Positions 12,850 to 21,745 of a stretch of 64,000 nt of DNA are shown piece after piece (position 1 is the first letter of the stretch; the number at the start of each line of letters is the position of its first letter). Both the position numbers and the translations under genes were made by a program. The stretch comes from Rallus limicola (taxonomy: Eukaryota > Chordata > Aves > Gruiformes > Rallidae). The notes under the pieces were generated by a model. It did not search any database. It had not been told where the DNA came from and saw only the letters and a program-made list of their open reading frames with translations. The DNA lies in contig JAKCOZ010000039.1 of assembly GCA_022605955.1 (NCBI GenBank), positions 6,133,501 through 6,197,500 of the forward strand. Reading direction: 5' to 3'.

Positions 12850-13870
12850 TTGGGCTGCACACCTCGGCCACCGGCTTGGACAAGCGGCATCCACCGCCTG
12901 GCAGCGAGGCCGCTCGTTCCCCTCTCCTGGCAGCCCCGCTGTCTTTCCTTGCCGCTCGCGGGAAAGCGAAGGAGGAAGAATCGCAGCAGCTCCTGCCCCG
13001 GGGCCGGATCGGCGGACACGGAGCGAGGTGGGTGGGCGCACCCCGTCCCGGTCGAAAACCGGGGAAACTGTGTTCTTAGGAGCTGCTCCCCGCCGATCGC
13101 TCCTGTGGCCCGGGGCCTGCCCACCCCTCGTGGGCCGAGCGGCGGCGGCGGGGCGCGGCGAGGAGGGGCGTGCGGTGGGGCCCCCGGCGGATGGCGGCCC
13201 TGGGTATCGCCCGCTACCGCTGACCGTGCTGCCGCGGCTCGCCGAGGTGAGAGGGGTATCCCGGGCCGACCCGGACCCGGCAGGGAGGGGGCAAGGGGGG
13301 GCGGGAGCGGCGGCCAGCAGGCTCGGGCGCGGACGGGGGCAGTAGCTGGACCGTCCGCGGCACCGCGCGGTTTGGGCGGCCGGGGCAGCCCGGTCCCTCG
13401 CCTCCGTCCGGCCTCTCTGCCAGCCCCAGCCCGGGATGGTGAGTAGCGGGGGCCAGCGACGGCGCAGGCTGCGCCGGGGGAAAGGCGGCGGCAGGAGGGG
13501 CAGGCCCAGCTGGACGAGTGAAGGCCGCGGCATTGTGAGGCGGCGGCACGGCGCGCTGTTCCCGGCTGCTGGGGCAACGCTGCGGCCAGGGCCGTTGATT
13601 TCGCTCGCAGCCCTCCTCCCGCACATACCCCGCTGCCGGTTCGTTCTTCGAGGAGCTCGGGGTGACTCCGAGGACCGGACCGCCGTCCCCCCGAGCAGCG
13701 GTGCCCGATGGAGCGGTTGTGACCCCGGCGCGGCCATGGCCGATGGTTGGGGAGTGTGGCCTGGCGGGAATACCATCGTTCAGGGGGGTAGCAGGGAGCT
13801 CTCCCTGGCAGGAGAGAGGTCGTAACCAGAAGCAGCGAGGGAAATCCTGCCTGGGCACGGCAGGTGAGTG
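12850..13870 (+). promoter_or_regulatory. CpG-island promoter and first-exon region of TRIM13 (possibly also KCNRG)
   Basis: About 1 kb of very CG-rich sequence with many GC boxes stands out from the flanks and lies 3.4 kb upstream of the TRIM13 coding exon. Three good plus-strand donors lie in it: GCCGAG|GTGAGA at about 13247, GGGATG|GTGAGT at about 13438, and GGCAG|GTGAGTG at 13862-13868. Each could end a noncoding first exon that splices to the TRIM13 coding exon, whose acceptor is at 17251-17256. In humans TRIM13 and KCNRG share this kind of upstream region, and antisense DLEU2 transcripts reach it. The long minus-strand ORFs here (up to 386 codons) are expected from the GC content. Confidence 0.75.
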
Positions 13871-16800
13871 CAGGAGCGTGCATTGTCGCTGACCCTGTGT
13901 CCTGTGCTCACAGACATCAAACACTGTTGGGGAAAATGTGTTCTTAGGGCTGTAACTGAACCAGAGTTGCTTGTTTCTCCAAGCCTTTCTGCCTTTCAGA
14001 AGGCTGAATGTGGTGGATCTACCTGGTACTCCTGGAAGAAGCTTTGGCTGTGAAATAACAGGTTTAAACCATGGCCACTTTCCTCTGGCTGCCTGGATAC
14101 CTACTGCACCTGGAGGTCAATTGCAGAATATCGATGTTGACCTGACATTAAGTTGCGGTTCCTCTTGGGTGAGCAGAGTTCACATGGTTGCTGGTGGAAG
14201 GGGGATCCCTTCCTCCTGCATGGGATCATTTTGGGATGATTGAGCTTAGCAGTCTGGCAGAAGGCTGGTGAAATTGCTCTTGGGAGGTCCTGACGTGGAC
14301 CAGGGCCCTTATGATGGGAGACAAGACCTCTTGTGACAAGCTTGACTGCGTATGGAAATGCAGCCTGACTTGGTCAAGTTTTATTTAGAATATATGCATG
14401 CCATTGCAGGAAACTTGTAATTCAAGAGCTATTGTTTTGTTTGAAGTTGGGTGAAATACTGTTTGTGCTTTCAGCCTGCTGCTGGCTGATAACCCAGCCT
14501 CTGTGCTGAGAATCATGCTAGATGGATTTCTCTTTGGAGCATGGAAAAAAGCTACTGTGGTTGGCTCTGTGTTTATGGTTTGATTTGTTTTGCCATTCTT
14601 CTTCCTAATGATAAAAGTACAAAACTTGTTCTTTCTGATGGGCAACATCTGGGTTTGTACCCAGAGAGTTTATGTACCTGAGTTGAAGGAAGAAAAACCG
14701 CTGTGCCTTCTGGTCTGTGTGTTACAAGTGGGAAATCCCAGGGCCATCCAAACCTGGATGAGAAATTACACAGAGAAATCCCCAATGGAGAAGCAGAAAT
14801 GTTGATGTAGTTCCTCAAACACCAAGTTATTAATACAAAGGGATGTTCATTCCACAGGCAACTCACTCTCTGAAATTAATGTCCCACAGAAGACAGGCAT
14901 TCAGCTGTCCCAACCAGTCACACAAGTTTTCTGTATTTTTGGTTTGGTGTTACTGGTGTTGTAAGAGAGGGAGAGAAAAAAAGGCTCATAGACTTGCCCA
15001 TTTATTTTTTTTACTAAATCCTAGGTTTTTAATGTTTGAAATGCAGTTATATTTGTAAAGCGTAATCATTTAGTTGAGTAAGTGAGGTTGGAATGCACCA
15101 GGACAGTTTTATTTGGATCATGAAACCTTTTTGTATATGCTTTTTTGTATTTTTAGGAGCATTAAAGGCTTCAATGATTGTCCTGCAATTTTGGTGGAGC
15201 GTGTTGTAGTAAGCATTTTCTGCAGTGGTTTGCAGTCCTTGCTGTCAGGCATGCAAAGCCGCTTTTCCAGCTCCCTAACTAAGGAGTAAAATCCTCCCTG
15301 GTAACAGATACGGATCAGAGCAAAACTTTTCCTTACTGTGTATTTCCTAAAGATTGAGAACTGTCAGTTTAGTTTTGTAGTTATTATCCTCATGCTTCTG
15401 TTGTGGCTAAAAGCTCTAAGTTGGAAATAGGGAACTATTCATAAGGAGGAAAACTCAAGAGTATGGGGGCAAAATCCTCCTCCTCCTGTCATCCCATCTT
15501 TTTAGCAGTGGAAGGAGGGGGGAAGAGAAACCTTCATTGTTCTGGCGTTGAGAAGCACTTCAAAATTACTTCTCACAAAAAAAAGTGAAGTATTTGAATG
15601 GGATCTGTAGTCTCATAGGAAGCTGTATGTGGGAAATGGAGTCATTAGATTGTTTCTCTGGGGCTCTGTCCTTAGCTGTAACCGTGGCCACCTTCTGTTT
15701 GATGATATTGGTCCTGAGGATGAGTAGAAGAGCTGGCAACTTTTTCAAACTCTCCTTAACCAAACAACCCAGGGAAATAGCCCTCCTTCTGGGAGGTTTG
15801 CTGATACCTCTCAAGAATGTCTCTTTTCCTGTGAAGTCTCACCGAGACTGTATCTGTCCTCTTGCAAAAGAAACTCAGAATTGACCCTGCCTTTTTTCCC
15901 CTGTAATTAGCTTTGCTTTGGTATCAGTTTTATTGCTGCTCTTGTCCTGTACAGCGTGGATCTTCCAGCTTTCCTCTTGGCTCCCATGTTCACCACGCTG
16001 TATCTCTTTGAGGGGACAGGAACCTTAGTAATAACATCAAAACCAATTAAAAGAGCTCATTAATAAGCCTTACTGTTGCGTGACTATTTTGATGCTCTTT
16101 TTTTTTGGTGATACATCTTTTAATTTATAAAAGGAATTTCATTACATGTGTGTATGAATACGTATTGCATAATATGGAAGGAATTTATACAAGGGAAGCA
16201 TCTTTCTAATTATAGCTCAAAACTAAGCGTTTGAGAGTTTTGGCTAACACAAACCATCACCCTTTTTGGTCTCTATTAGCTATTTGTTTTCTTAGAGCGT
16301 GCTGCAAATTATAAGGTGTCTGCATCTGAGAATTTGGCTTTGGTTAGAGGCACTGGGAGAGTAGTGGGCCGAGTGCCTTTCGCTGAGACTTTCCAGTACA
16401 AAGGAGTACATGACAAATCCTCCTCCTGTAGGTCCTGGCCATGAAAATAAATTGCCAAGGCATGAACGCTGTGAGAGTGGAATTGGAGATGGAGATTGTG
16501 GAGGAGTAAAAATGGTTAACAGTTCTGTTGCATGATGACTTATCAAGGATTATGGCCAGCTGGTCTTTGAGGTGTTTTAGCTTGGTACTGAGAAGCTGAA
16601 CAAAACCACATTCACTCGGTTATTTAAAAAAAAACACTGCAGGAGCAAGAGAAAAGCAGACTTTTCTTTAAGGGAGTGGTGACTCCCCGTTGTCTTTGCA
16701 GGTGGAGCAAAGAGGCACATTGCATATTCTTGTAGCCGAAGGAATTCTGAAGCTGGGCTTTTTTGGTCACTTGTAATACTGCCTTCTGAAAGTAGTGATC

Positions 16801-17256
16801 CATGAGGTTTGAAACTGAGCTTTGGATGAATTGAGCAAGGCACAGAGCAATCAAATCTTAGCAGGGCGTATCAGCTAAGATCTCATTTCTGGGTATCGCA
16901 TCAGCGAGGCAACGTGTAGGTCTTGGACTGTTACTGTGAGAACGCACATTGTTTTCATTCGGAGCCCTGGCTGGGTTTGGCAAGCAAGCCACCTTTGCCA
17001 GCATTTCTGCTCAGAGTCCAGACAAGGTTCTGCCTGGACACCGAGTTCTTGTGCCTGCCATCTGGTGGCCACATGCCACAGCTACCTGGACTGGCTGCAA
17101 GAACCCGCCTGAGGTTCCGTTCTGAGGATACCGGAGACAGACGTAGAGCCTTTTCTCACTGAGCCCTGTCTCAGGTGGAGACTGGTTTTTGCATCGTTTC
17201 CCTGGGGGAGAAATAAGTTTTACAAGTTCCGTTACCATCTTTCTTCTCTCTCCTAG
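13864..17256 (+). other. TRIM13 5' intron
   Basis: If the CpG-island donor at 13863 is used, this 3.4 kb is intron up to the TCTCTCCTAG acceptor at 17247-17256. Apart from the candidate leader exon near 14.0-14.17 kb, I see no gene, repeat or RNA. ORFs of 60-100 codons here have no recognisable content. Confidence 0.5.
14000..14168 (+). other. Candidate noncoding 5'-UTR exon of TRIM13
   Basis: A strong pyrimidine-rich acceptor, GCCTTTCTGCCTTTCAG, ends at 13999. A usable donor, CTCTTGG|GTGAGC, follows at 14168-14169. The enclosed 169 bases could be an alternatively used leader exon between the CpG island and the coding exon. An inner donor (AACAG|GTTTAA, about 14062) is weaker. This is inference from splice signals only. 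Confidence 0.3.
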
Positions 17257-17259
17257 GAT

Positions 17260-18489
17260 ATGATGGAGCTCCTGGAGGAAGATCTCACCTGTCCCATTTG
17301 CTGCAGCCTGTTTGACGATCCTCGTGTCCTGCCCTGTTCACACAATTTCTGCAGGAAGTGTCTAGAAGGAATTCTCGAGGGCAACGTGCGGAACGTGCTT
17401 TGGAGGCCGTCCCCCTTCAAATGTCCCACGTGCAGGAAGGAAACTCCCGTTACTGGAGTCAACAGCTTGCAAGTCAACTATTCCCTGAAAGGTATCGTGG
17501 AGAAGTACAACAAAATCAAAGTCACTCCGAAAATGCCTGTGTGCAAAGTGCACAGCGGGCAGCCCCTGAACATCTTTTGCCGGACAGACATGCAGCTGAT
17601 CTGCGGGGTGTGTGCCACCCGTGGTGACCACACAAAGCACGTTTTCTGTTCTATCGAGGAAGCCTATTCCCAGGAGAAGCGGGCTTTTGAAACCCTGTTC
17701 CAGGGCTTTGAAACTTGGCGTTGTGGAGATGCCCTCTCGCGACTGGATACCTTGGAAACCAGTAAGAGGAAAGCGCTGCAGATGCTGACCAAAGATTCCG
17801 ACAAGGTGAAGGAGTTCTTCGATAAGCTGCAGCACACGCTGGAGCAGAAGCGAAACGAGATCCTCTCCGACTTTGAGACCATGAAGCTTGCGGTGATGCA
17901 GGCCTATGATCCGGAAATCAATAAACTGAACACGATTCTGCAGGAGCAGCGGATGGCTTTTAACATCGCAGAGGCCTTCAAAGATGTGTCTGAGCCCATT
18001 ATATTTCTGCAGCAGATGCAGGAGTTCAGGGAAAAAATCAAGGTGCTCAAGGAAACCCCTTTACCTTGTTCCAATGTGGACATCAGTCCTACAATGAGGA
18101 GCTTTGATACCAGCCAGTGGAATGGAATAAAACTAGTTGATGTGGACAAACTTTCCTTGCCTCAGGAGAACACCACTCTGAAATTCAGGATTCCCTCAGT
18201 CTTTTCGCGCAGATTTATAGTGACATCTCTTCTTTGCTTGCTTATTCTTGCTGTCACCAGAATGTCCTTCCTGGAGTCGGTTGTTGACAATCTCCAGGAC
18301 TGGAAATCTCAGTTCTTCACAATCGGCTTGTCCTATTTGGCAGATACGGTGGAGATAGCGGATCACGCGGTCTTCTACTGGGAACAGATGACAGATGGAG
18401 CTTCACTTCTGAGAGAAAAGTGTAAGAACTATACCTTGGTCGTACTGGATAATGTGGCGCAGTTTGTGTGCAAATACAAACTGTTGTGA
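17260..18489 (+). CDS. TRIM13: TRIM13, ER-anchored RING E3 ubiquitin ligase (complete, single coding exon)
   Basis: 409 codons from the first of two adjacent ATGs (17260 and 17263). The family normally starts at the second (MELLEEDLTCPICC), giving 407 residues, the human length. Numbered from the first Met, the RING C3HC4 ligands are C11, C14, C26, H28, C31, C34, C55 and C58. The B-box2 ligands are C95, H98, C107, D110, C115, C118, H124 and H127. A helical coiled-coil region spans about 150-300, and a hydrophobic segment (about 318-335, FIVTSLLCLLILAV) is the C-terminal membrane anchor, followed by a conserved tail ending VCKYKLL. There is no SPRY domain, as is normal for TRIM13. From family knowledge it sits in the ER membrane and promotes ubiquitination in ER-associated degradation and ER-phagy. 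An acceptor TCCTAG precedes the exon by 3 bases. The gene is intact. The coiled coil is almost identical to the human one, while the anchor region is more variable. Confidence 0.98.
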   Translation: MMELLEEDLTCPICCSLFDDPRVLPCSHNFCRKCLEGILEGNVRNVLWRPSPFKCPTCRKETPVTGVNSLQVNYSLKGIVEKYNKIKVTPKMPVCKVHSGQPLNIFCRTDMQLICGVCATRGDHTKHVFCSIEEAYSQEKRAFETLFQGFETWRCGDALSRLDTLETSKRKALQMLTKDSDKVKEFFDKLQHTLEQKRNEILSDFETMKLAVMQAYDPEINKLNTILQEQRMAFNIAEAFKDVSEPIIFLQQMQEFREKIKVLKETPLPCSNVDISPTMRSFDTSQWNGIKLVDVDKLSLPQENTTLKFRIPSVFSRRFIVTSLLCLLILAVTRMSFLESVVDNLQDWKSQFFTIGLSYLADTVEIADHAVFYWEQMTDGASLLREKCKNYTLVVLDNVAQFVCKYKLL

Positions 18490-18653
18490 AGTCCCTTCTG
18501 AAATCCAAGAACTGAGCGAGATCTGGTGGTGAAAACACAGAACTTCTTCAAGTTAATTGGGTTTTTGGGGTTTTTTTTTAAGACTCCCAGTAAAAACTAA
18601 GATGACTCCAAATGTTTCCAAAACATCCCAACTGCTCACGTGGTTTGAGCAGC

Positions 18654-18659
18654 AATAAA
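18654..18659 (+). terminator. AATAAA polyadenylation signal, TRIM13
   Basis: This is the first canonical AATAAA after the TRIM13 stop (about 165 bases downstream), in GCAATAAACC. It would give a short 3' UTR. Longer forms that read on towards KCNRG are known for this locus in mammals and cannot be excluded. Confidence 0.55.
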
Positions 18660-19519
18660 CCAGAAGAGGAAACGCAGCTTTGACAAACACGTTGTTTCTG
18701 GATTCTTCTTTCAGATGGGAATGTTATTCACTCTAAATCAGTTTTCTTATGTAGTTTTGCCCCGTGTTTTGGTACTTGATTCAACCTTTCTGTAATTGTA
18801 GAATAAGGTAAAAAGTGTTACTTCCTAAAAGGTCACAGTTTAAAAAGAATTCTCTGTGACTGGGAGGTGGTTTGTAAAAGGGAAGAACAGTTGTGATGGA
18901 GAGGAGCTGTACTGAGAGGCTGTTGAGGACTGCCCTTCCACTGCAAAACACAGCATGCATCCTTCATGCTCTGAACTTTCTGTCTGAGGATGTTACTTCT
19001 TACTTGAAATAGATACTTGGGGGGGGGGTAGGTGTGTTGTTTTTTTTAATAACCAAATGCTGTAATTATCCTGTGCATTCAGGTGACTGTAGCTACTGGC
19101 TGTTGTTTACATGTTCTATACAGAAACACATCTTCAGGGTGAGCATAAATTCTAAATAGAAATCAGATGAGTTTGGTAAGAGAACAAGTTGGAGATACTG
19201 TGCTTTGCAGACAGCACATACTTGGCAGTTTCCTTTTCCAGCATCAAATTGTTGGAGTATCTGAGCTGTCTGGTTAGATCCATGTTTCTCTGCAGCCACA
19301 CTGTCCTAAAACGTGGCCTTAATGTAAATAGTTCAGTGCAGTGAAAGGCACGGGAAGGCAGCTTGCTCTCTAGCCCTGCAAAAACAGCAGGCAGAGCAGT
19401 TTCTCTCCTCTTCCTCTGTCTCTCCAGTTTGTAATTCCAAGAAAAAGATGGGATGGTTCCTTGGAGCAAAGCGTGTAACGTTACAGGAGTGTGGATGTTG
19501 TTGGAAGTTTGAAAGCACC

Positions 19520-19570
19520 AGAACATAAAAACCATATGTTGGTCATGCTGGATAATGTGCAGTTTGTGTG
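19520..19570 (+). repeat. Short degenerate copy of the TRIM13 coding 3' end
   Basis: TTGGTCATGCTGGATAATGTG followed by CAGTTTGTGTG (19539-19570) matches TRIM13 coding bases 18436-18470 at 30 of 32 positions, with one 3-base gap. A looser match (AGAAC..ATA..ACC) extends upstream. The copy lies 1.1 kb downstream of the original and directly abuts the 5' edge of a truncated CR1. It could be a small local duplication or the result of a template switch during CR1 insertion. Coincidence is less likely but possible. Confidence 0.6.
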
Positions 19571-19571
19571 G

Positions 19572-20583
19572 ACTGTCCGGTGGATAAGGAATTGGCTGGA
19601 TGGTCACAGGGGGTAGTGGTCAGTGGCTTGATGTCCAGATGGAGAGGGGTGACAAGTGGTGTTCCTCAAGGATCCATACTCGGACCAGTGGTGTTTATTG
19701 TCTTAGGTGGTGTAGACAGTGGGATGGAGTGCACCCTCAGCAAGTTTGCAGGTAACACCAAGGGGAGTGGTGCACTTGTGTTGGGACAGGATGTCATCCA
19801 GAGGGACCTGGACAGGCTAGAGAGGTGGGCCATGCAAAACCACATGAAGTTCCGTAAGGACAAGTTCAAATTTCTGCACTTGGGTTGGGACAATCCTTGC
19901 TAACAGTATAGGCTGGGGTATGATGTGATAGAGAGCAGCCCTGTGGAACAGGAATGGGGACGTACAGATGGATGAAAAGCTGGACATGGACCAACAATGT
20001 GCACTTGCAGCCCAGAAGGCACTTGCATCCTGGGCTGCATCAAAAGAAGCATGGCCAGCAGAATGAGAGAGGTGATTCTGCTCTGTTGAGACCTCACTTG
20101 GAGTACTGTGTCCTGGACCTCTTAGAGTGGGTTCAGAGGAGGGCCATAAGGTTGATCAGAGGGCTGGAATAGCTCTACTATGAAGACAAGCTGAGAGAAT
20201 TGGGCTTGTTCAGGCTGGAGAAGAGAAGGCTCTGGGGAGACCTTAACAGTGGCTTTCCAGTACCTGAAGGGGCCTGCAGGAAAGCTGGGGAGGGGCTGTT
20301 TGTAAGGGTGTGTAGCGATAGGATGAGGGGCAATGGGTTTAAACTAGAGCAGAGTAGATTTAGATTAGACATTAGGAAGAAATTATTCCCTGTGAGGGTA
20401 GTGAGACACTGGCACAGGTTGCCCAGAGAGGTGGTGGAGGCCCCATCCCTGGAGACATTCAAGGTCGGGTTTGATGATGCTCTGAGCAGCCTGACCTAGT
20501 TAAAGGTGTCCCTGCTTACTGCAGGGGATTTGGACTAGACGACCTTTAGACATTCCAACCTAATGCATTCTGTGATTCTATGA
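19572..20583 (+). mobile_element. CR1 LINE, 3' third including reverse-transcriptase remnant
   Basis: About 1 kb of CR1 in plus orientation. The 5' part encodes a readable reverse-transcriptase fragment (within 19568-19903) with the motif GVPQGSILGP, then CTLSKFAGNTK where CR1 proteins normally carry a catalytic Asp pair, and IQRDLDRLERWA. Here the Asp pair is changed and the frame stops soon after, so the copy is dead. The 3' part has the usual landmarks, including 'ggctggagaagagaaggctc', TTGCCCAGAGAGGTGGTGGA and the tail CATTCTGTGATTCTATGA. It sits between TRIM13 and KCNRG in the same orientation. Boundaries are approximate. Confidence 0.93.
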
Positions 20584-21096
20584 ACATTCACAGGCTCTTG
20601 TACTGTTACTGCGTGTTCATGTACCTCGTTTCAGGAGTGCATTGAATTTTGTGGGTGTTGTGATTTAAAGCAAACTGTAAGCTTGAGTTGTCTGAAGTGC
20701 CCTTCTTTAAGAGCCTGTGATATTCAAATCCGTTGCTTGAAGCACATAAAGCCTCTTCTTCAGTGTCTCTGTGAGCACACACAGAATGAAAACATGTAGT
20801 TGATGTTTCTGGGAAGGAAAGACAACGTGTGCCACACTTTGGGGTCATTCCTTGGCCTCACTCGAGGCTTAATAAGTTGTGGCAGTCAATTCACTGTCTT
20901 CTGGTAGTCCTTGCAAGCTGTTAATTTCAAAAATAAAACATTAAATTCCAAGAATCAAAGTTTCCAAGCAACCAAACCCCGCAAACAGAAGAATTGTAAA
21001 TGCTCTTTACGCCTTTGTTGCCTGGCAGTCCCGTTGCTGCTCCACACCTCGCTCCAAACACTCACCCAAAGCACCCGGTGCTTCTTGCTGCTGCAG

Positions 21097-21165
21097 ATGC
21101 CGGAGGAAGGATCAGGTCACACGCGCGCAGGCCGGGGAGTGACAGTTCTTGGGTGGCTGAGGTAG
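21097..21165 (+). promoter_or_regulatory. Upstream ORF in the KCNRG leader
   Basis: A pyrimidine-rich acceptor (GTGCTTCTTGCTGCTGCAG) ends at 21096, directly before an ATG. That ATG opens a 22-codon ORF (MPEEGSGHTRAG...) ending in TAG at 21163-21165. Only two bases separate this stop from the KCNRG ATG at 21168. If the leader exon begins at 21097, ribosomes would meet this small ORF first and would have to reinitiate or leak to make KCNRG. It could be a translational brake. Use of the acceptor is inferred. Confidence 0.45.
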
Positions 21166-21167
21166 CA

Positions 21168-21745
21168 ATGAGCAGCCGAGAGGTGGTGGTTCTGAGTGTG
21201 GGAGGTGTGAGGTTTGTAACCTGGGCTTCTACCTTGCGGCGGTTCCCCGAGTCCAGGCTGGCACGGATGCTGAGTGATGATGACCGGGAATTCAAGCTGG
21301 TGAACGGAGAGGTTTTTGTGGACAGAGATGGAACTTTGTTTAGTTACATCATGGACTTCCTGAGGACTCTCCAGGTCTCCTTACCTCCTGACTTCTCAGA
21401 CTATCAGAGGCTGCAGAGAGAAGCAGAATTCTATGGGCTTTACGCTCTGGCCAATCTCCTGAGCCAGGAACACTTGCTGAAGCCGAGGCTGGAGATCTTG
21501 GAAGTGCGTTTTTCTCTTCAAGAGATGCAGGCCTTTTTCCAGATCTTTGGTTCCTGCAGCACCACTGTCGAAGCACTGGCTGAACAGATCTCTGTGTTTA
21601 CAGGACAGCAGTCAGGACAGAGCTGGAACAGCCCTTTCCCTTCTCAGAAACCTCTCGTTCCGCTTCCTTTGGAAAGACCTTCTCATCACGACATGGTTTT
21701 CCAGTGCGGTACTGACTACACTGCTGGTGACCAGATTGTGACCAG
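21168..21745 (+). CDS. KCNRG: KCNRG coding exon 1 (potassium channel regulator, T1/BTB domain)
   Basis: The exon encodes residues 1-192 plus two bases of Arg193. It starts MSSREVVVLSVGG, matching the family start MSSQE... The LSVGGVRF motif and the following FPESRLARML and FVDRDGTLFSYIMDFLRT blocks are the tetramerisation (T1/BTB) domain of Kv channels, spanning about residues 5-100. There are no membrane segments. From family knowledge KCNRG is a soluble T1-only protein retained near the ER that binds Kv1 subunits and suppresses their currents. An in-frame ATG at 21000 would add 56 residues with no family counterpart, so I chose 21168. The donor is ACCAG|GTATCC at 21746. It lies 2.7 kb downstream of TRIM13 in the same orientation, as in mammals. 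Confidence 0.95.

Larger units (their letters stand above)
5061..12850. other. Intergenic region between the SPRYD7 and TRIM13 promoters
   Basis: These 7.8 kb separate two divergently transcribed genes. I found no exon, RNA gene or CR1 element that I can support. Contents are a T41 run (5415-5455), a C21 run (8957-8977), an unexplained 230-codon minus-strand ORF (6754-7446), and otherwise ordinary unique-looking sequence. A 131-codon plus ORF at 7507-7902 has no recognisable features and looks like noise. Confidence 0.6.
18660..21096. other. TRIM13-KCNRG intergenic stretch
   Basis: Besides the TRIM13 tail copy and the CR1 element listed separately, this 2.4 kb contains a G run at about 19021-19028 and no other feature I can support. 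It would be intronic or 3'-UTR sequence if a joint TRIM13-KCNRG transcript exists here. Confidence 0.5.

Noticed and set aside
12697..13924. Minus-strand ORFs of 236, 359 and 386 codons across the TRIM13 CpG island
   Set aside because: Stop codons are rare in very GC-rich DNA, the three overlap in different frames, and the peptides are low-complexity Pro/Arg/Ala without any family features.
21000..21167. In-frame N-terminal extension of KCNRG from an ATG at 21000
   Set aside because: The family starts at MSS (21168), the extra 56 residues look like translated leader, and a strong splice acceptor at 21096 falls inside them.
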